Below are positions 23,428 to 33,399 of a stretch of 64,000 nucleotides of DNA, piece after piece. The DNA comes from Haematobia irritans (Eukaryota; Arthropoda; Insecta; Diptera; Muscidae), in assembly GCF_050003625.1 (NCBI RefSeq), contig NC_134397.1, forward strand, positions 152,416,691 to 152,480,690, written 5' to 3'. Made by a program: the position numbers and the translations under genes. The notes under the pieces are model-generated. The model saw only the letters and a list, made by a program, of their open reading frames with translations, was not told where the DNA came from and searched no databases. The first letter of the stretch is position 1; each line of letters begins with the position of its first letter.

Positions 23428-23505
23428 GGTGTTCGGTCGGAGCAGGGATTGAACCCACGACCCTTTGCATGCAAGTCGGACATACTAGCCATTGCTCCAC
23501 GTGGC
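23428..23505 (-). mobile_element. tRNA-like SINE head (minus strand)
   Basis: The reverse complement has an A-box-like 'gagcaatggctagtatg', the 'cttgcatgcaa' anticodon-arm region, and B box 'gggttcaatccctgctcc' followed by 'gaccgaacacc', as in the CCTAACC-tailed SINEs. The body is missing. It is not a functional tRNA: no CCA-proximal stem can be paired. Confidence 0.7.
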
Positions 23506-23611
23506 AAACAAATGTATGTTTCTGTTAAATAATGTTTTGTGTGCATCGGCTCGTGGGAGCCGCAGACTATGCTATATAAATATAACTTAGAACGATAATT
23601 GTCTATTGATG

Positions 23612-23795
23612 ACTATAACAGCTACGTTGCCCAGTGGATAGTGTGTTGGCTTACAAAATTTACGGTCCTCGGTTCGATTCTCCGTCCAGGCGAAAGGCAA
23701 AATTTAAAAAATTGAATAATTTCTTCAACATTATTTGTATAACAGAAAAAGGGGCCAAGAACTAAAAAATTTCGTGGAAGTGAAAAATATATGAG
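23612..23795 (+). mobile_element. Second SINE-like family, copy 2 with A and B boxes
   Basis: The A-box-like 'tgcccagtggatagtg' and B-box 'cggttcgattctccgtcc' are in tRNA-like spacing (about 45 bp). The body is as in 22535-22760. A tRNA-derived retroposon is the likeliest reading; a tRNA pseudogene alone would not explain the shared body. Confidence 0.65.
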
Positions 23796-23799
23796 CATA

Positions 23800-23935
23800 T
23801 AATATTTTTGGGCTCAAAATGCTTCCAAACATATAATATGTTCACATAAAACAAACATATTAATGTTTCGGCAGTATCCAATAATATATGTGCATCCTGC
23901 AAAATATGTTTGGAACATATGTTAGAGAAGCAATT
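23800..23935 (+). repeat. AAACATAT-rich repeat, short copy
   Basis: 'gcatataatatttttggg', 'caaaatgcttccaaac' and the terminal 'atatgttagagaagcaat' match the copy at 22860-23155, with a large internal deletion. Confidence 0.75.
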
Positions 23936-25070
23936 TTTTTTTTTTTTGAAGGTATGGGTTTAGTACTCACCTCTTAATTCTAATCCAGTCCAATTAGATT
24001 TTTTAACTTAGTTTAGTTTAGACAAAATACTGATAGAATTTATACATGTTAACACTATGCCGATAAAAATAAATGCTCAGGAACATCCTTTCGTTACTTT
24101 TCCCCCCTCCCATTAACATCTCGTTGAAAGCTCAGATTTGTGATGTCTTCAAACCCCCATTATCCTTAGACCTTAATAAATTCGAAATACAATTGACCCT
24201 TGTCCTCTGTGTATACACTGTGTGTATACACTTTAATTTTCATACTTTTGGACTATAACAATTATTTATCCCATGTGGGACAAATTGCTTTCCATGTACC
24301 TAGGATAACCTTCTCTTTTTTGTTGAAATTCATTAGATTGCTTTGTTTGCGTACTCGAGAGGAAAAACAACCTGAACAACAGCAGTAACAGCACTTAAAT
24401 CTTTTCGAAACTACCTATCCGTAATATGTATCTACTCGAGCCATATTCACATCTACTATTTCCCCATCATTGTTTAACATAATTGGCTAAAGGTAGCAAA
24501 GCTGGTTGCTGCCATATATAGAGTGAGTATAGTGTACGAGAATATGAGGCCTAAGGGCTAAAAACTGAAAACAACAAAAACATGAACGACTTGTGTGTGT
24601 TATCTTCTCCTGTTTTTTTTTTTCTGTGTTAATTTTTGAGGGAGGTAATAATCATAGATTCTGTTGGGGAAATTTACAATTATGTTCTAGGCCACACACT
24701 GTACACAATACAGATGTAACTTTCAAAGTGCACTTAGCAAAAAAAAGTATTTGCATTAAATTTTAGTAGATGTTTGTTTTCACTATGATGCGATGAAATT
24801 TGTTGTAGTTAGCCAATATAAAAATTGTCAATTAGATTACTTTCTTGCTCGATACTCTAAGCACATCTCATATAAGAAAATAACGCATATAAGAATGTTC
24901 ATATACTCTTATGATTTGGAATCAAAATTCTATAGATTTTTACCCCTATTACTCGAATTAGCACGAGGAGTAAATTCGCGAAATTTTTACTTCTAGTCTC
25001 ATGCAATTTAGATGACTAGTGCGCCTTATATGCCCTCAAGAAGTTAACTGGGGCGACGGTATATATTAGG
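23936..25070. other. Unassigned stretch; possible unique sequence
   Basis: No family repeats recognised except a piece near 24940-25000 ('ttactcgaattag', 'cacgaggagtaaa') that resembles 28715-28780 and belongs to B-type debris. The remaining short frames lack recognisable motifs. Confidence 0.4.
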
Positions 25071-25429
25071 ATTATATAAATTTACAAATTCACGACGAAT
25101 GAAAATTGTGGTATCTAGAGGCTCAAACATTCAAAACGGGAGATCGGCCTATATGGGTGTCAATTGTATACCAAATTATAGACCGTGGTCGGCCTATATG
25201 GAGTATATATAACAAGTATATACGGAGTATATATAACAAGTATATTCTTATGGGCCTCCACCATGGATTACGTAGAAACTTCTACTAAAGGCTGTCATCC
25301 ACAATCGAATTAGTTGGGTTGTGGTAATACTTACCGATGGCAAGGTATCTAAAAGTCTTCTTAACATCGTTTTCTAAACTGTAAGTTCGTCTATACGTGG
25401 TTTATATTAGACAAAAAAAAAAAAAAAAG
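25071..25429 (+). repeat. DINE B and A fragments
   Basis: B-like text ('gggagatcggcctatatggg') is followed by two broken S-end starts ('aacaagtatatacggag', 'aacaagtatattcttatggg') and A-like 'tccaccatggattacgtag'. The repeated broken S ends suggest insertion of one element at another's end. Confidence 0.65.
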
Positions 25430-27142
25430 AACTAGTATATACGGCCGTAAGTTCGGCCAGGCCGAAGCTTATGTACCCCCTCCATCATGGATTGCGTAGA
25501 AACTTCTTCTAAACACTGCCATCCAGAATCGAATTACTTAAGTTGCGGTAACGCTTGCCGATGGCAAGGTATCTTAAAACCTCGTAACACCATCTTCTAA
25601 ATTGTATGTAAGTCCATACGTGGTATATATTAAATCAAAAAAGATCGATCCAATACGTATATAATTCAGTTTGACAAAGTAGACATAAAATTTTGACAAA
25701 ATTTTGTACAGAAATAAAATTTTAACAAAATTTTCTACAGAAATAAAATTTTCTATAGAAATAAAAATTTTGACAAAATGTTCTATAGAAAGAAAATTTT
25801 GACAAAAATTTCTACAGAAATAAAATTTTAACAAAATTTTCTATAGAAATAAAATCTTGGTAGATTATTTTTGGCTCGAGTGGCAACCATGATTATGAAC
25901 CGAATAAAATTTGAACAAAATTTTCTATAGAAATAAAATTTTGACAATGATGAAAATTTTATTATGAACCGATATGGACCAATTTTTGTGTGATTGGACC
26001 AATTTTGTTATGGTTGTTAGCGACCATACACTAACACCACGTTCCTAATTTGAACCGGATCGGATGAATTTTGCTCCTCCAAGAGGCTACGTAGGTCAAA
26101 TCTGGAGAATGTTTTATATGGGGGCTATATATAATTATGGACCGATATGGACCAATTCTGACACGTTTGTTAAAGATCATATACTAACACCATGTTCCAA
26201 ATTACAACCGGATTGGATGAAATCTGCTTCTCTTGGAGACTTCGCAAGCCAAATCTGGGGATCGGTTTATATGGGGGCTATATATAATTATGGACCGATG
26301 TGGACCAATTTTTGCACGGTTGTTAGAGACCATATACAAACATCATGTACCAAATTTCAGCCGGATCGGATTAAATTTGCTTCTCTTTGAGGCTCCGCAA
26401 GCCAAATCTGGGGATCGGTTTATATGGGGGCTATATATAATTATGGACCGATGTGGATCAATTTTTGCATGATTTTTAGAGACCATATACCAACACCATG
26501 TACCAATTTTCAGCCGGATCGGATGAAATATGCTTCTCGTAGAGGCTCCACAAGCCAAATCTGGGGATCGGTTTATATGGGGGCTATATATAATTATAGA
26601 CCGATATGGACCAATTTTTGCATGGTTGTTAGAGACCATATACCAACATCATGTACCAAATTTCAGCCGGATCGGATGAAAATTTCTTCTCTTTGAGGCT
26701 CCGCAAGCCAAATCTGGGGATCGGTTTATATGGGGGCTATATATAATTATGGACCGATTTGGAACAATTTTTGCATGGTTGTGAGAGACCATATAATAAC
26801 ATCATGTACCAAATTTCAACCGGATCGGATGAAATATGCTTCTGTTAGAGGCTCCACAAGCCAAATCTGAGGGTCCCTTTATATGGGGGCTATACGTAAA
26901 AGTGGACCGATATGGCCCATTTTCAATACCACCCGACCTACATCGATAACAACTACTTGTGCCAAGTTTCAAGTCGATGGCTTTTTTCGTTCGGAAGACG
27001 GACGGACGGACATTCTTAGATCGACTCAGAATTTCACCACGACCCAGAATATATATACTTTATGGGGTCTTAGGGCAATATTTCGATGTGTTACAAACGG
27101 AATGACAAAGTTAATATACCCCCATGCTATGATGGAGGATAT
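25430..27142 (+). mobile_element. DINE-A element, both ends present
   Basis: The S end at 25430 has stem TTCGGCC-A-GGCCGAA, followed by minisatellite pieces (25680-25950), five to six central units (26090-26880), 'gtaaaagtggaccgatatgg', a short CGGA run, 'atatatatactttatggg' and the M end 'gatggaggatata' at 27142. Confidence 0.88.
26100..26880 (+). repeat. Central tandem repeats of DINE-A, 153-bp type
   Basis: 'atcggtttatatggggg' recurs with about 152-153 bp spacing (near 26260, 26413, 26567, 26719). Reading through it gives M-G-A-I-Y-N-Y-G-P-M-W-T-N-F-C units of 51 residues, which explains the overlapping open frames on both strands. Confidence 0.9.
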
Positions 27143-27220
27143 AATAATGCATATAATAGAGTTAAGCAAAATACCATGCATTTTTGGTTGTTTTGGTAGG
27201 AAAAATGTTATGCACAGAAC

Positions 27221-28338
27221 ACAAGTATATACGGCCGTAAGTTCGCCCTCGACTGTCATCCACAATCGAATAACTTGGGTTGCGGTAACACTTGCTGATG
27301 GCAAGGTATCTTAAAACTTCCAAACACCGTTTTCTAAATTATAAGGTAGTCAATACGTGGTATACAATAAACTAAAAAAGACCGATTAAATACGTATATA
27401 ATTAAGTTTTACAAATTTTTTTATAGAAATAAAATTTTGACAAAAGTTTCTAAGAAATAAAATTTTGACAAAATAAAATTTTGACAACATTTTCTATAGA
27501 AGTAAAATTTGGACAAAATTTTCTATAGAAATAAAGGAAAGGCAAAGGCAAATGGCAAAGGAAAAGAGATATGCTGGCAAATTTGTTTAGGCAGTAGCCG
27601 ACTATCAAACCCTTTTTCGGGAGGTTCGAGTGTAGTTCACTTTGGGTTGAGTGAATTACCCGAATTTATTCTGATAATTGGTTGATAGTTTTGCTGCAAG
27701 TAGAGGATGCTGATGAGGAATGTGGTAATTCCGAAACAGCTGTACATCCAACCATCTTGCAGTCTATAGGGCTTTGCCCAAATAAATTTGACAAGCATAC
27801 TTTTCCTCTGTTGGTTAAGCTACACTTGTAGTTTAGTCAATGCATGGCTTTAAGCTGAGATAAAAAAAAAACAACAAAAACGATTGAAGAGAAGCCAACA
27901 ATAACAAACAAAACGAATGAAGATAGAGGAAGCACGCTCAAAAACAAACCCAGCCAAATACATTCAAATCGATGATTTGAGTTTGGCAAAGGAAAAGAGA
28001 TATGCTGGCAAATTTGTTTAGGCAGTAGCCGACTATCAAACCCAAATCTGAGCGTCGGTTTATATGGGGGCTATACGTAAAAGTGGTCCGATATGGCCCA
28101 TTTTCAATACCATCCGACCTACATCAATAACAACTACTTGTGCCAAGTTTCAAGTCGATAGCTTGTTTCGTTCGGAAGTTAGCGTGGTTTCAACAGACGG
28201 ACTGACGGACATGACTTAGATCAGAATTTCACCACAATCCAGAATGTATATACTTTATGGGTCTTAGAGCAATATTTCGATGTGTTACAAACGGAATGAC
28301 AAAGTTAATATACCCCCCATCCTATGGTGGAGGGTATA
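27221..28338 (+). mobile_element. DINE-A element carrying a 431-bp-unit repeat
   Basis: The S end is at 27221 ('acaagtatatacggccg') with its stem-loop half deleted ('taagttcgccctcgactg'). Minisatellite runs to about 27535, then the 431-bp-type repeat (about 27554-28042), then A-type sequence from 'aaatctgagcgtcgg' to the M end 'ggtggagggtata' at 28338. Confidence 0.8.
27554..28042 (+). repeat. 431-bp repeat unit, one full copy plus partial second copy
   Basis: 'ggcaaaggaaaagagatatg' occurs at 27554 and again at 27985 (431 bp), and the next about 40 bp ('gtttaggcagtagccgac') also repeat. The copy at 56373-56726 starts at a different phase ('cccagccaaatacattg'), as expected if the source is a tandem array. 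No protein motif seen. Confidence 0.85.
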
Positions 28339-28374
28339 AAAAAAACTGACAAAAGAACAAAAAACATGGCAGAC

Positions 28375-28705
28375 GATAGTTCCATTACAATTAAATTTCC
28401 AACACTTGTCCATTTCTATTTAGTTTTGATGAAATGCAAGAACAGGAACGTATTCCATCACAACACTGGATGGAAAACTTGATTTACTAACCACCAATGT
28501 CAAGTATCTGTATGATAAACATATCAAAGTTAAACGTAAACTAAATAAAAGTGACTCGAAACCTTGATTTAATAGAGATGCCAAATCGCTAATCACACAT
28601 CGTGAGTTAGCTTACAAAGTGTGGAAGAAATATAAAAATCCCTCTTATAATGAGGCATTTGTGGTAAAAATCTGCTCGACGTGCTGTAACAAATAAAATA
28701 CGCCT
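28375..28705 (+). pseudogene. LINE ORF2 relic (endonuclease-RT linker region)
   Basis: One frame reads Y-L-Y-D-K-H-I-K-V-K-R-K-L-N-K, then S-D-S-K-P-*-F-N-R-D-A-K-S-L-I, then R-E-L-A-Y-K-V-W-K-K-Y-K-N-P-S-Y. The P-W-F-(N)-x-x-(I/A)-K-x-L-I-x-x-R-(D/E)-x-A-Y-x-x-W-K pattern is characteristic of the linker between endonuclease and reverse transcriptase in jockey/CR1-type LINEs. The Trp of P-W-F is a stop (TGG to TGA). No RT motifs follow. It is a dead fragment, distinct from the LINE at 517-1340. Confidence 0.65.
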
Positions 28706-28714
28706 AGACTAGTT

Positions 28715-28990
28715 TACCCACATTACTCGAATTAGAACGAGGTGTAAACTCGGGAAAGTGTTACTTCTAGTTTCGTTAATTTAGGTGATTAGCGCGCCTT
28801 CTATCCCCTCAAGATGTTAAATGGAGAGACGATACACACCACATTCCACATTTCATTGTGGACCTAAAGAATTTCAAAATTTCAGGCATCGCATGAAAAT
28901 TGCGGTACATAGGTGCTTAAGATCCCAAATTTTGGGATCGGTTTATACGGATGAAAATTGGGGTACCTAGACGCTCAAGTCTAGGTATCG
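28715..28990 (+). repeat. DINE-B-type debris
   Basis: 'attactcgaattagaacgag', 'gcgcgccttctatcccctc' and 'gggatcggtttatacgg' resemble the S-proximal and central parts of B elements. Confidence 0.5.
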
Positions 28991-29340
28991 AGAGATCGAC
29001 ATACAGTAACTCCCAGTGAAAGGTTTCCACCTTGTTAGATTTAGTTTTCCCTATTATTTTATAAAACATGTATTAAATTTTTGAAATTTGACCCACATTT
29101 TTTCAAAGACTAATGCATTTACATTTAGAATAACTGAAAAATTTCTGTTTATAAATATAAGAATAAAATGGGTAAGTGAAATAGAGGATAAATGTCAAAA
29201 CTGCATGTCCAACTGAAAATAGCCCAACATAAATATTACATTAAATAACGGTACCGGGTATGCCAAGTTATGAAATAAATCATTATTTTGACTGTCGGCG
29301 TTATCTTAGTCAGTTCGGTTCACTTTTTTCGCATTCTAAA

Positions 29341-29480
29341 GATGGGATTCCATACCTCCAACGAAATTCGGAAATTGATAATAAAACACTCCAAAAACGG
29401 TAAAAGTTAGAGAGAAATTTCTAGAATTGTTCAAGTGCCTCGATGAACAGTGAAAAACATTATTAAAAGATATAATGATA
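29341..29480 (+). pseudogene. Tc1 transposase, N-terminal helix-turn-helix piece
   Basis: It reads M-G-F-H-T-S-N-E-I-R-K-L-I-I-K-H-S-K-N-G-K, then S-*-R-E-I-S-R-I-V-Q-V-P-R-*-T-V-K-N-I-I-K-R-Y-N, the paired-like DNA-binding domain of Tc1-type transposases. There are two in-frame stops. Sequence continues to the CCCAGC insertion at 29495 and resumes after it at about 32147. Confidence 0.8.
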
Positions 29481-29509
29481 AGAATAAATAATAACCCAGC
29501 AAAAAAATT

Positions 29510-29780
29510 GGAAGTTGTTCAACAAACATTTCTTTTAAAGCCCATCCCAGAGTCCCCCATCGGGTTTTTTCAACTTCCGATGCAGTCCTTTTGGACAAGT
29601 CCACAAACATTTCTTCTAAAGTGCATCTTGGGATCCTCCAATAATTTTTTTCCACTTCTGATGCAGTCTTTTTGGACAAGTGCACAAACATTTTTTCTAA
29701 AGCGCATCTTGGGATCCTCCAATGATTTTTTCTACTTCCAATGCAGTCCTTGTGGACAAGTGTTAGACAAAGCTATTTTA
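29510..29780 (+). repeat. 81-bp tandem repeat, three units
   Basis: 'ggacaagt' recurs at 29593, 29674 and 29754 (81 and 80 bp apart), with 'aaacatttcttctaaag' and 'cttgggatcctcca' shared by the units. The open frame across it is repeat-derived. Confidence 0.85.
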
Positions 29781-29885
29781 AGTGCAAATGTTGGCCAATT
29801 AAAGTTTACAAAAAAATAGAAAACTAATAAAAAAAATAAAAAAAAAACAGAAAATTAATAAAAAAGTAAAAAAATAATAATAAAA

Positions 29886-29935
29886 AAAAATAATTTCATC
29901 CCCGCTGGGATTTGAACCTGTGCCGTTAGACTTTT
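29886..29935 (-). other. tRNA-like B-box fragment
   Basis: The reverse complement contains 'aggttcaaatcccagcggg', a good B box with acceptor-like flanks. A matching A box is not clear. Confidence 0.4.
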
Positions 29936-30060
29936 TCGCTTCCATGGAAGTTCTTTTGAGAAGGTTTTGCAAATTACGAGAATTTTTAATTTTTTTTGTT
30001 GATTTTTAATGGAAAAAATATATTTATACGAAAATATATGCCGAAAATAAAAAATAACCA

Positions 30061-31579
30061 GTAAGGAAAGTCTAAAGTCGGACGGGACCGACTATATTAT
30101 ACCCTGCACCACTTTGTAGATCTAAATTTTCGATACCATATCACATCCGTCAAATGTGTTTGGGGCTATATATAAAGGTTTGTCCCAAATACATACATTT
30201 AAATATCACTCGATCTGGAAGAATTTGATAGACTTCTACAAAATCTATAGACTCAAAAGTTAAGTCGGCTAATGTACTAGGGTGGAACACAATGTTAGTA
30301 AAAAATATGGGAAACGTTTAAACCTGAAGCAATTTTAAGGAAACTTTGCAAAAGTTTATTTATGATTTATCGCTCGATATATATGTATTAGAAGTTTAGG
30401 AAAATTAGAGTTATTTTATAACTTTGCGACTAAGCAGTGGCGATTTTACAAGGAAATTGTTGGTATTTTGACCATTTTTGTCGAAATCAGAAAAACATAT
30501 GTATGGGAGCTATATCTAAATCTGAACCGATTTCAACCAAATTTGGCACGCATAGCAACAATGCTAATTCTACTCTCTGTGCAAAATTTCAACTAAATCG
30601 GAGTTAAAAATTGGCCTCTGTGGTCATATGGATGTAAATCGGGCGAAAGCTATATATGGGAGATATATCTAAATCTGAACCGATTTCAACCAAATTTGGC
30701 AGGCATAGCTACAATGCTAATTCTACTCCCTGTGCAAAATTTAAACTAAATCGGAACAAAAAATTGGCCTCTGTGGTCATATGAGTGTAAATCGGGCGAA
30801 AGCTATATATGGGAGATATATCCAAATCTGAACCGATTTCAACAAAATTTGGCACGCATAGTTTCAATGCTAATTCTACTCCCTGCGCAAAATTTCAACT
30901 AAATCGGAGTTAAAAATTGGCCTCTGTGGTAATATGAGTGTAAATCGGGCGAAAGCTATATATGGGAGATATATCCAAATCTGAACCGATTTCAACCAAA
31001 TTTGGCACGCATAGTTACAATGCTAATTCTACTCCCTGTGCAAAATTTCAACCAAATCGGAGTTAAAAATTGGCCTCTTTGGGCAAATGAGTGTAAATCG
31101 GGCGAAAGCTATATATGAGAGCTATATCTAAATCTGAACCGATTTGGCTGGTATTTTGCAAGTTTTTCGAGACCCATAAAATATTCGGATGTACGGAATT
31201 TGAGGAAGATCGGTTGATATACACGCCAATTATGACCAGATCGGCGAAAAATATATATGGCAGCTATATCTAAATCTGAACCGATTTTTTCCAAAATCAA
31301 TAGGGATCGTCTTTGAGCCGAAACAGGACCCTATACCAAATTTTAGGACGATCGGACTAAAACTGCGAGCTGTACTTTGCACACAAAAATACATCAACAG
31401 ACAGACAGACAGACGGACAGACAGACGGACAGACAGACGGACATCGCTAAATCGACTCAGAATTTAATTCTAAGCCGATCCGTATACTAAAAGGTTGGTC
31501 TATGATTACTCCTTCTTGGCGTTACATACAAATGCACAAACTTATTATACCCTGTACCACAGTAGTGGTGAAGGGTATA
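30061..31579 (+). mobile_element. DINE-like element, family C2, both ends present
   Basis: The left end has stem GTCGG acggga CCGAC and 'tataccctgcaccactt'. The central array has exact 153-bp spacing. The right side has (CAGA)n/(CGGA)n (31396-31443), 'ttctaagccgatccgtatac' and the terminal TATACCCTGTACCAC ... GAAGGGTATA. It lies inside the CCCAGC element. Confidence 0.88.
30480..31310 (+). repeat. Central tandem repeats of C2, exact 153-bp period
   Basis: 'gggcgaaagc' starts at 30641, 30794, 30947 and 31100: three successive intervals of 153 bp. Units share 'gatatatctaaatctg' and 'caaatttggcacgcatag'. Confidence 0.95.
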
Positions 31580-31792
31580 AAAACGATGCATAACATAAAA
31601 AAATATTTTTTAGAAAAATATTTGATAAAAAAAATTGCCGCTGGTGAGATTTGAACCTGCCTTTCTTATTTTTTTCGTTCATAGTAATAAAGAACATCTC
31701 GAGAAGCAATTAGAATGTTATTCCTTGGTGTCGTATTACGATCATATCACAAACATTTGAATTGACCTTTCGGCGCTTTACGTTCAAGTGTG

Positions 31793-31866
31793 TTTGTGGC
31801 TGAGTGTGCTAAGGCGTTCTGTTATGGTGCCAGCATACCCAGGTTCAATCCCTGGTCGGAGCGAAA
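31793..31866 (+). other. tRNA-like sequence (Ser/Leu-type head)
   Basis: 'ggctgagtgtgctaaggcg' resembles the A-box/D-arm of tRNA-Ser or Leu and 'caggttcaatccctgg' is a B box with pairing flanks. It is likely a tRNA pseudogene or SINE head; no complete cloverleaf was confirmed. Confidence 0.5.
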
Positions 31867-32164
31867 AAGTTTCTCAAATTGTGAAAATTAGATAATAGAA
31901 AAATAATAGTTTAATAAAACATATGAATGAAAAAAAAAGTGAAATTGGTTAATTTTTTTTTTTCGCTTTTTAAATTTCTTCATTCAAATTAACTTCCAGG
32001 GCACAACTTCTAAAGCAATGCAAAGGATCCAAAAAGGGAGTACTTCCGTCCTATGACAAGCCCATGTAAAATTCATTGGAGATGATCCAAGTTTGCACTA
32101 CTTCCGGATCACAGACTACTTTTTTGGAAGCTCTTTTTTTGCTGGGAAGATCCGAAAAAGTCCT

Positions 32165-32488
32165 AAAAAAATCTTCAGTGAACGAGAGGAGCGTTGGATC
32201 GTTCGAAAATCTCAAAATAACCCTCGACTGAGTGATCCAAAATTAAGGGATATGATCGAAAAACAATTAAACATTAAGTGCAGTACCGAGACAGTTCGAA
32301 GAGTTTTACGAAACGCCGGTTTAAATGGTCGAATTGCCAGAAAAAAAAAAAAACTTTTATATCCACCAAAAACAAGAAGGAGTTCGCCCACAACTACATA
32401 ACATAAAAGATATTTCTTTCTGGAAACATGTTTTATTTACTGACGAAAGAAAATTTAACATATTCGGTTCAGATGGTAGAGTAAATGT
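32165..32488 (+). pseudogene. Tc1 transposase, second DNA-binding subdomain to first catalytic Asp
   Basis: It reads F-S-E-R-E-E-R-W-I-V-R-K-S-Q-N-N-P, C-S-T-E-T-V-R-R-V-L-R-N-A-G-L-N-G-R, then after an A-run frameshift D-I-S-F-W-K-H-V-L-F-T-D-E-R-K-F-N-I-F-G-S-D-G-R-V-N-V, where T-D-E carries the first catalytic Asp. This is typical Tc1 order. The SINE at 32489 enters immediately after R-V-N-V. A downstream scrap at 32839-32925 ('gccgaactagatccc') reads as the next transposase segment. Confidence 0.85.
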
Positions 32489-32838
32489 GGGAGCCACCGT
32501 GGTGCAATGGTTAGCATGTCCGCCTTGCATGCACAAAGTCGTGGGTTCGATTTCTGCTTCGACCGTGCACCAAAAAGTTTTTCAGCGGTGGATTATCCCA
32601 CCTCAGTAATGCCGGAGACATTTCTGAGGGTTTCTGAGCGGTTTCACATTTCTGAGTGGTTTCACTGCAATGTGGAAGGCGGTTCGGACTCGGCTATAAA
32701 AAGGAGGTCCCTTGTCATTGAGCTTAACATGTAATCGGGCAGCACTCAGAGATAACAGAGAAGTTCATCAATGTGGTATCACAATGGACTGAATAGTCTG
32801 AGTGAGCCTGATACATCGGGCTGCCATCTAACCTAACC
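32489..32838 (+). mobile_element. tRNA-headed SINE, full length (350 bp)
   Basis: The head 'gggagccaccgtggtgcaat' contains an A box (tggtgcaatggttagcatg) and the B box is 'gtgggttcgatttctgc'. The body matches 15800-16130, and the tail is 'catctaacctaacc'. It sits inside the Tc1 frame. It is the most intact copy here and the best reference for the family. Confidence 0.9.
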
Positions 32839-33084
32839 AAATGCCGAACTAGATCCCAGATTCACTTTCATGAACGGATCGTTTTGAAACGTGCACGCCG
32901 TTCTTAATTTTTCATGGGTGAACTATTGGTTTGAAGTTCTTTTTATACCCACCACCATAAAATGGTGACGGGGGTATAATAAGTTTGTCATTCCGTTTGT
33001 AACACATCGAAATATCGATTTCCGACTATATAAAGTATATATATTCTTGATCAGGGAGAAATTCTAAGACGATATAAGCATGTC

Positions 33085-33093
33085 CGTCTGTCC

Positions 33094-33127
<34 letters not shown>

Positions 33128-33128
33128 T
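33085..33128 (+). repeat. (GTCT)n/(GTCC)n microsatellite
   Basis: About ten tandem gtct/gtcc units, M-proximal, as in all related elements. Confidence 0.9.
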
Positions 33129-33399
33129 GTAATCACTCTACAGCCTTCAATAATGGCGCTATCGTCCCGAAATTTGGGACAGATTAGTTTTTTGTTTGCA
33201 GGCAGTTCAAGTTCGAAGATGGGCTATATCGGTCCAAGTTTTGATATAGTCCCCATGTAAACCGACCTCCCGATTTGGGGTCTTGGGCCTATAAAAACCG
33301 TAGTTTTTACCAGATTTGCCTCAAATTGGAAATCTAGAGGTATTTTGGGACCATAAAGAGGTGTGTCGAAAATGGTCCGTATCGGTCCATGTTTTAGTA

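Larger units (their letters stand above)
29495..32146. mobile_element. CCCAGCAAAAAA ... TTTTTTGCTGGG element, composite
   Basis: Termini 'cccagcaaaaaaattgg' (29495) and 'tttttttgctggg' (to 32146) form an inverted pair. Inside are an 81-bp tandem repeat (29510-29780), tRNA-like pieces, a nested C2 DINE element (30061-31579) and the family block 'tcctatgacaagcccatg'. It splits the Tc1 frame cleanly, so it inserted after the Tc1 did. No coding capacity of its own. Confidence 0.65.
28996..32943 (+). mobile_element. Tc1-like element broken by three later insertions
   Basis: The presumed left end 'cagtaactcccagtgaaagg' lies about 345 bp before a Tc1-type N-terminus (29341). The coding relic is split by a CCCAGC element (29495-32146), then a SINE (32489-32838), and is finally cut by a B element at 32944. 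The right end is not found. Its coding pieces are listed separately. Confidence 0.7.

Noticed and set aside
31793..31866. Functional tRNA gene (Ser/Leu-like)
   Set aside because: A and B boxes are present, but I could not pair a complete acceptor stem or anticodon arm; SINE head or pseudogene is more likely.
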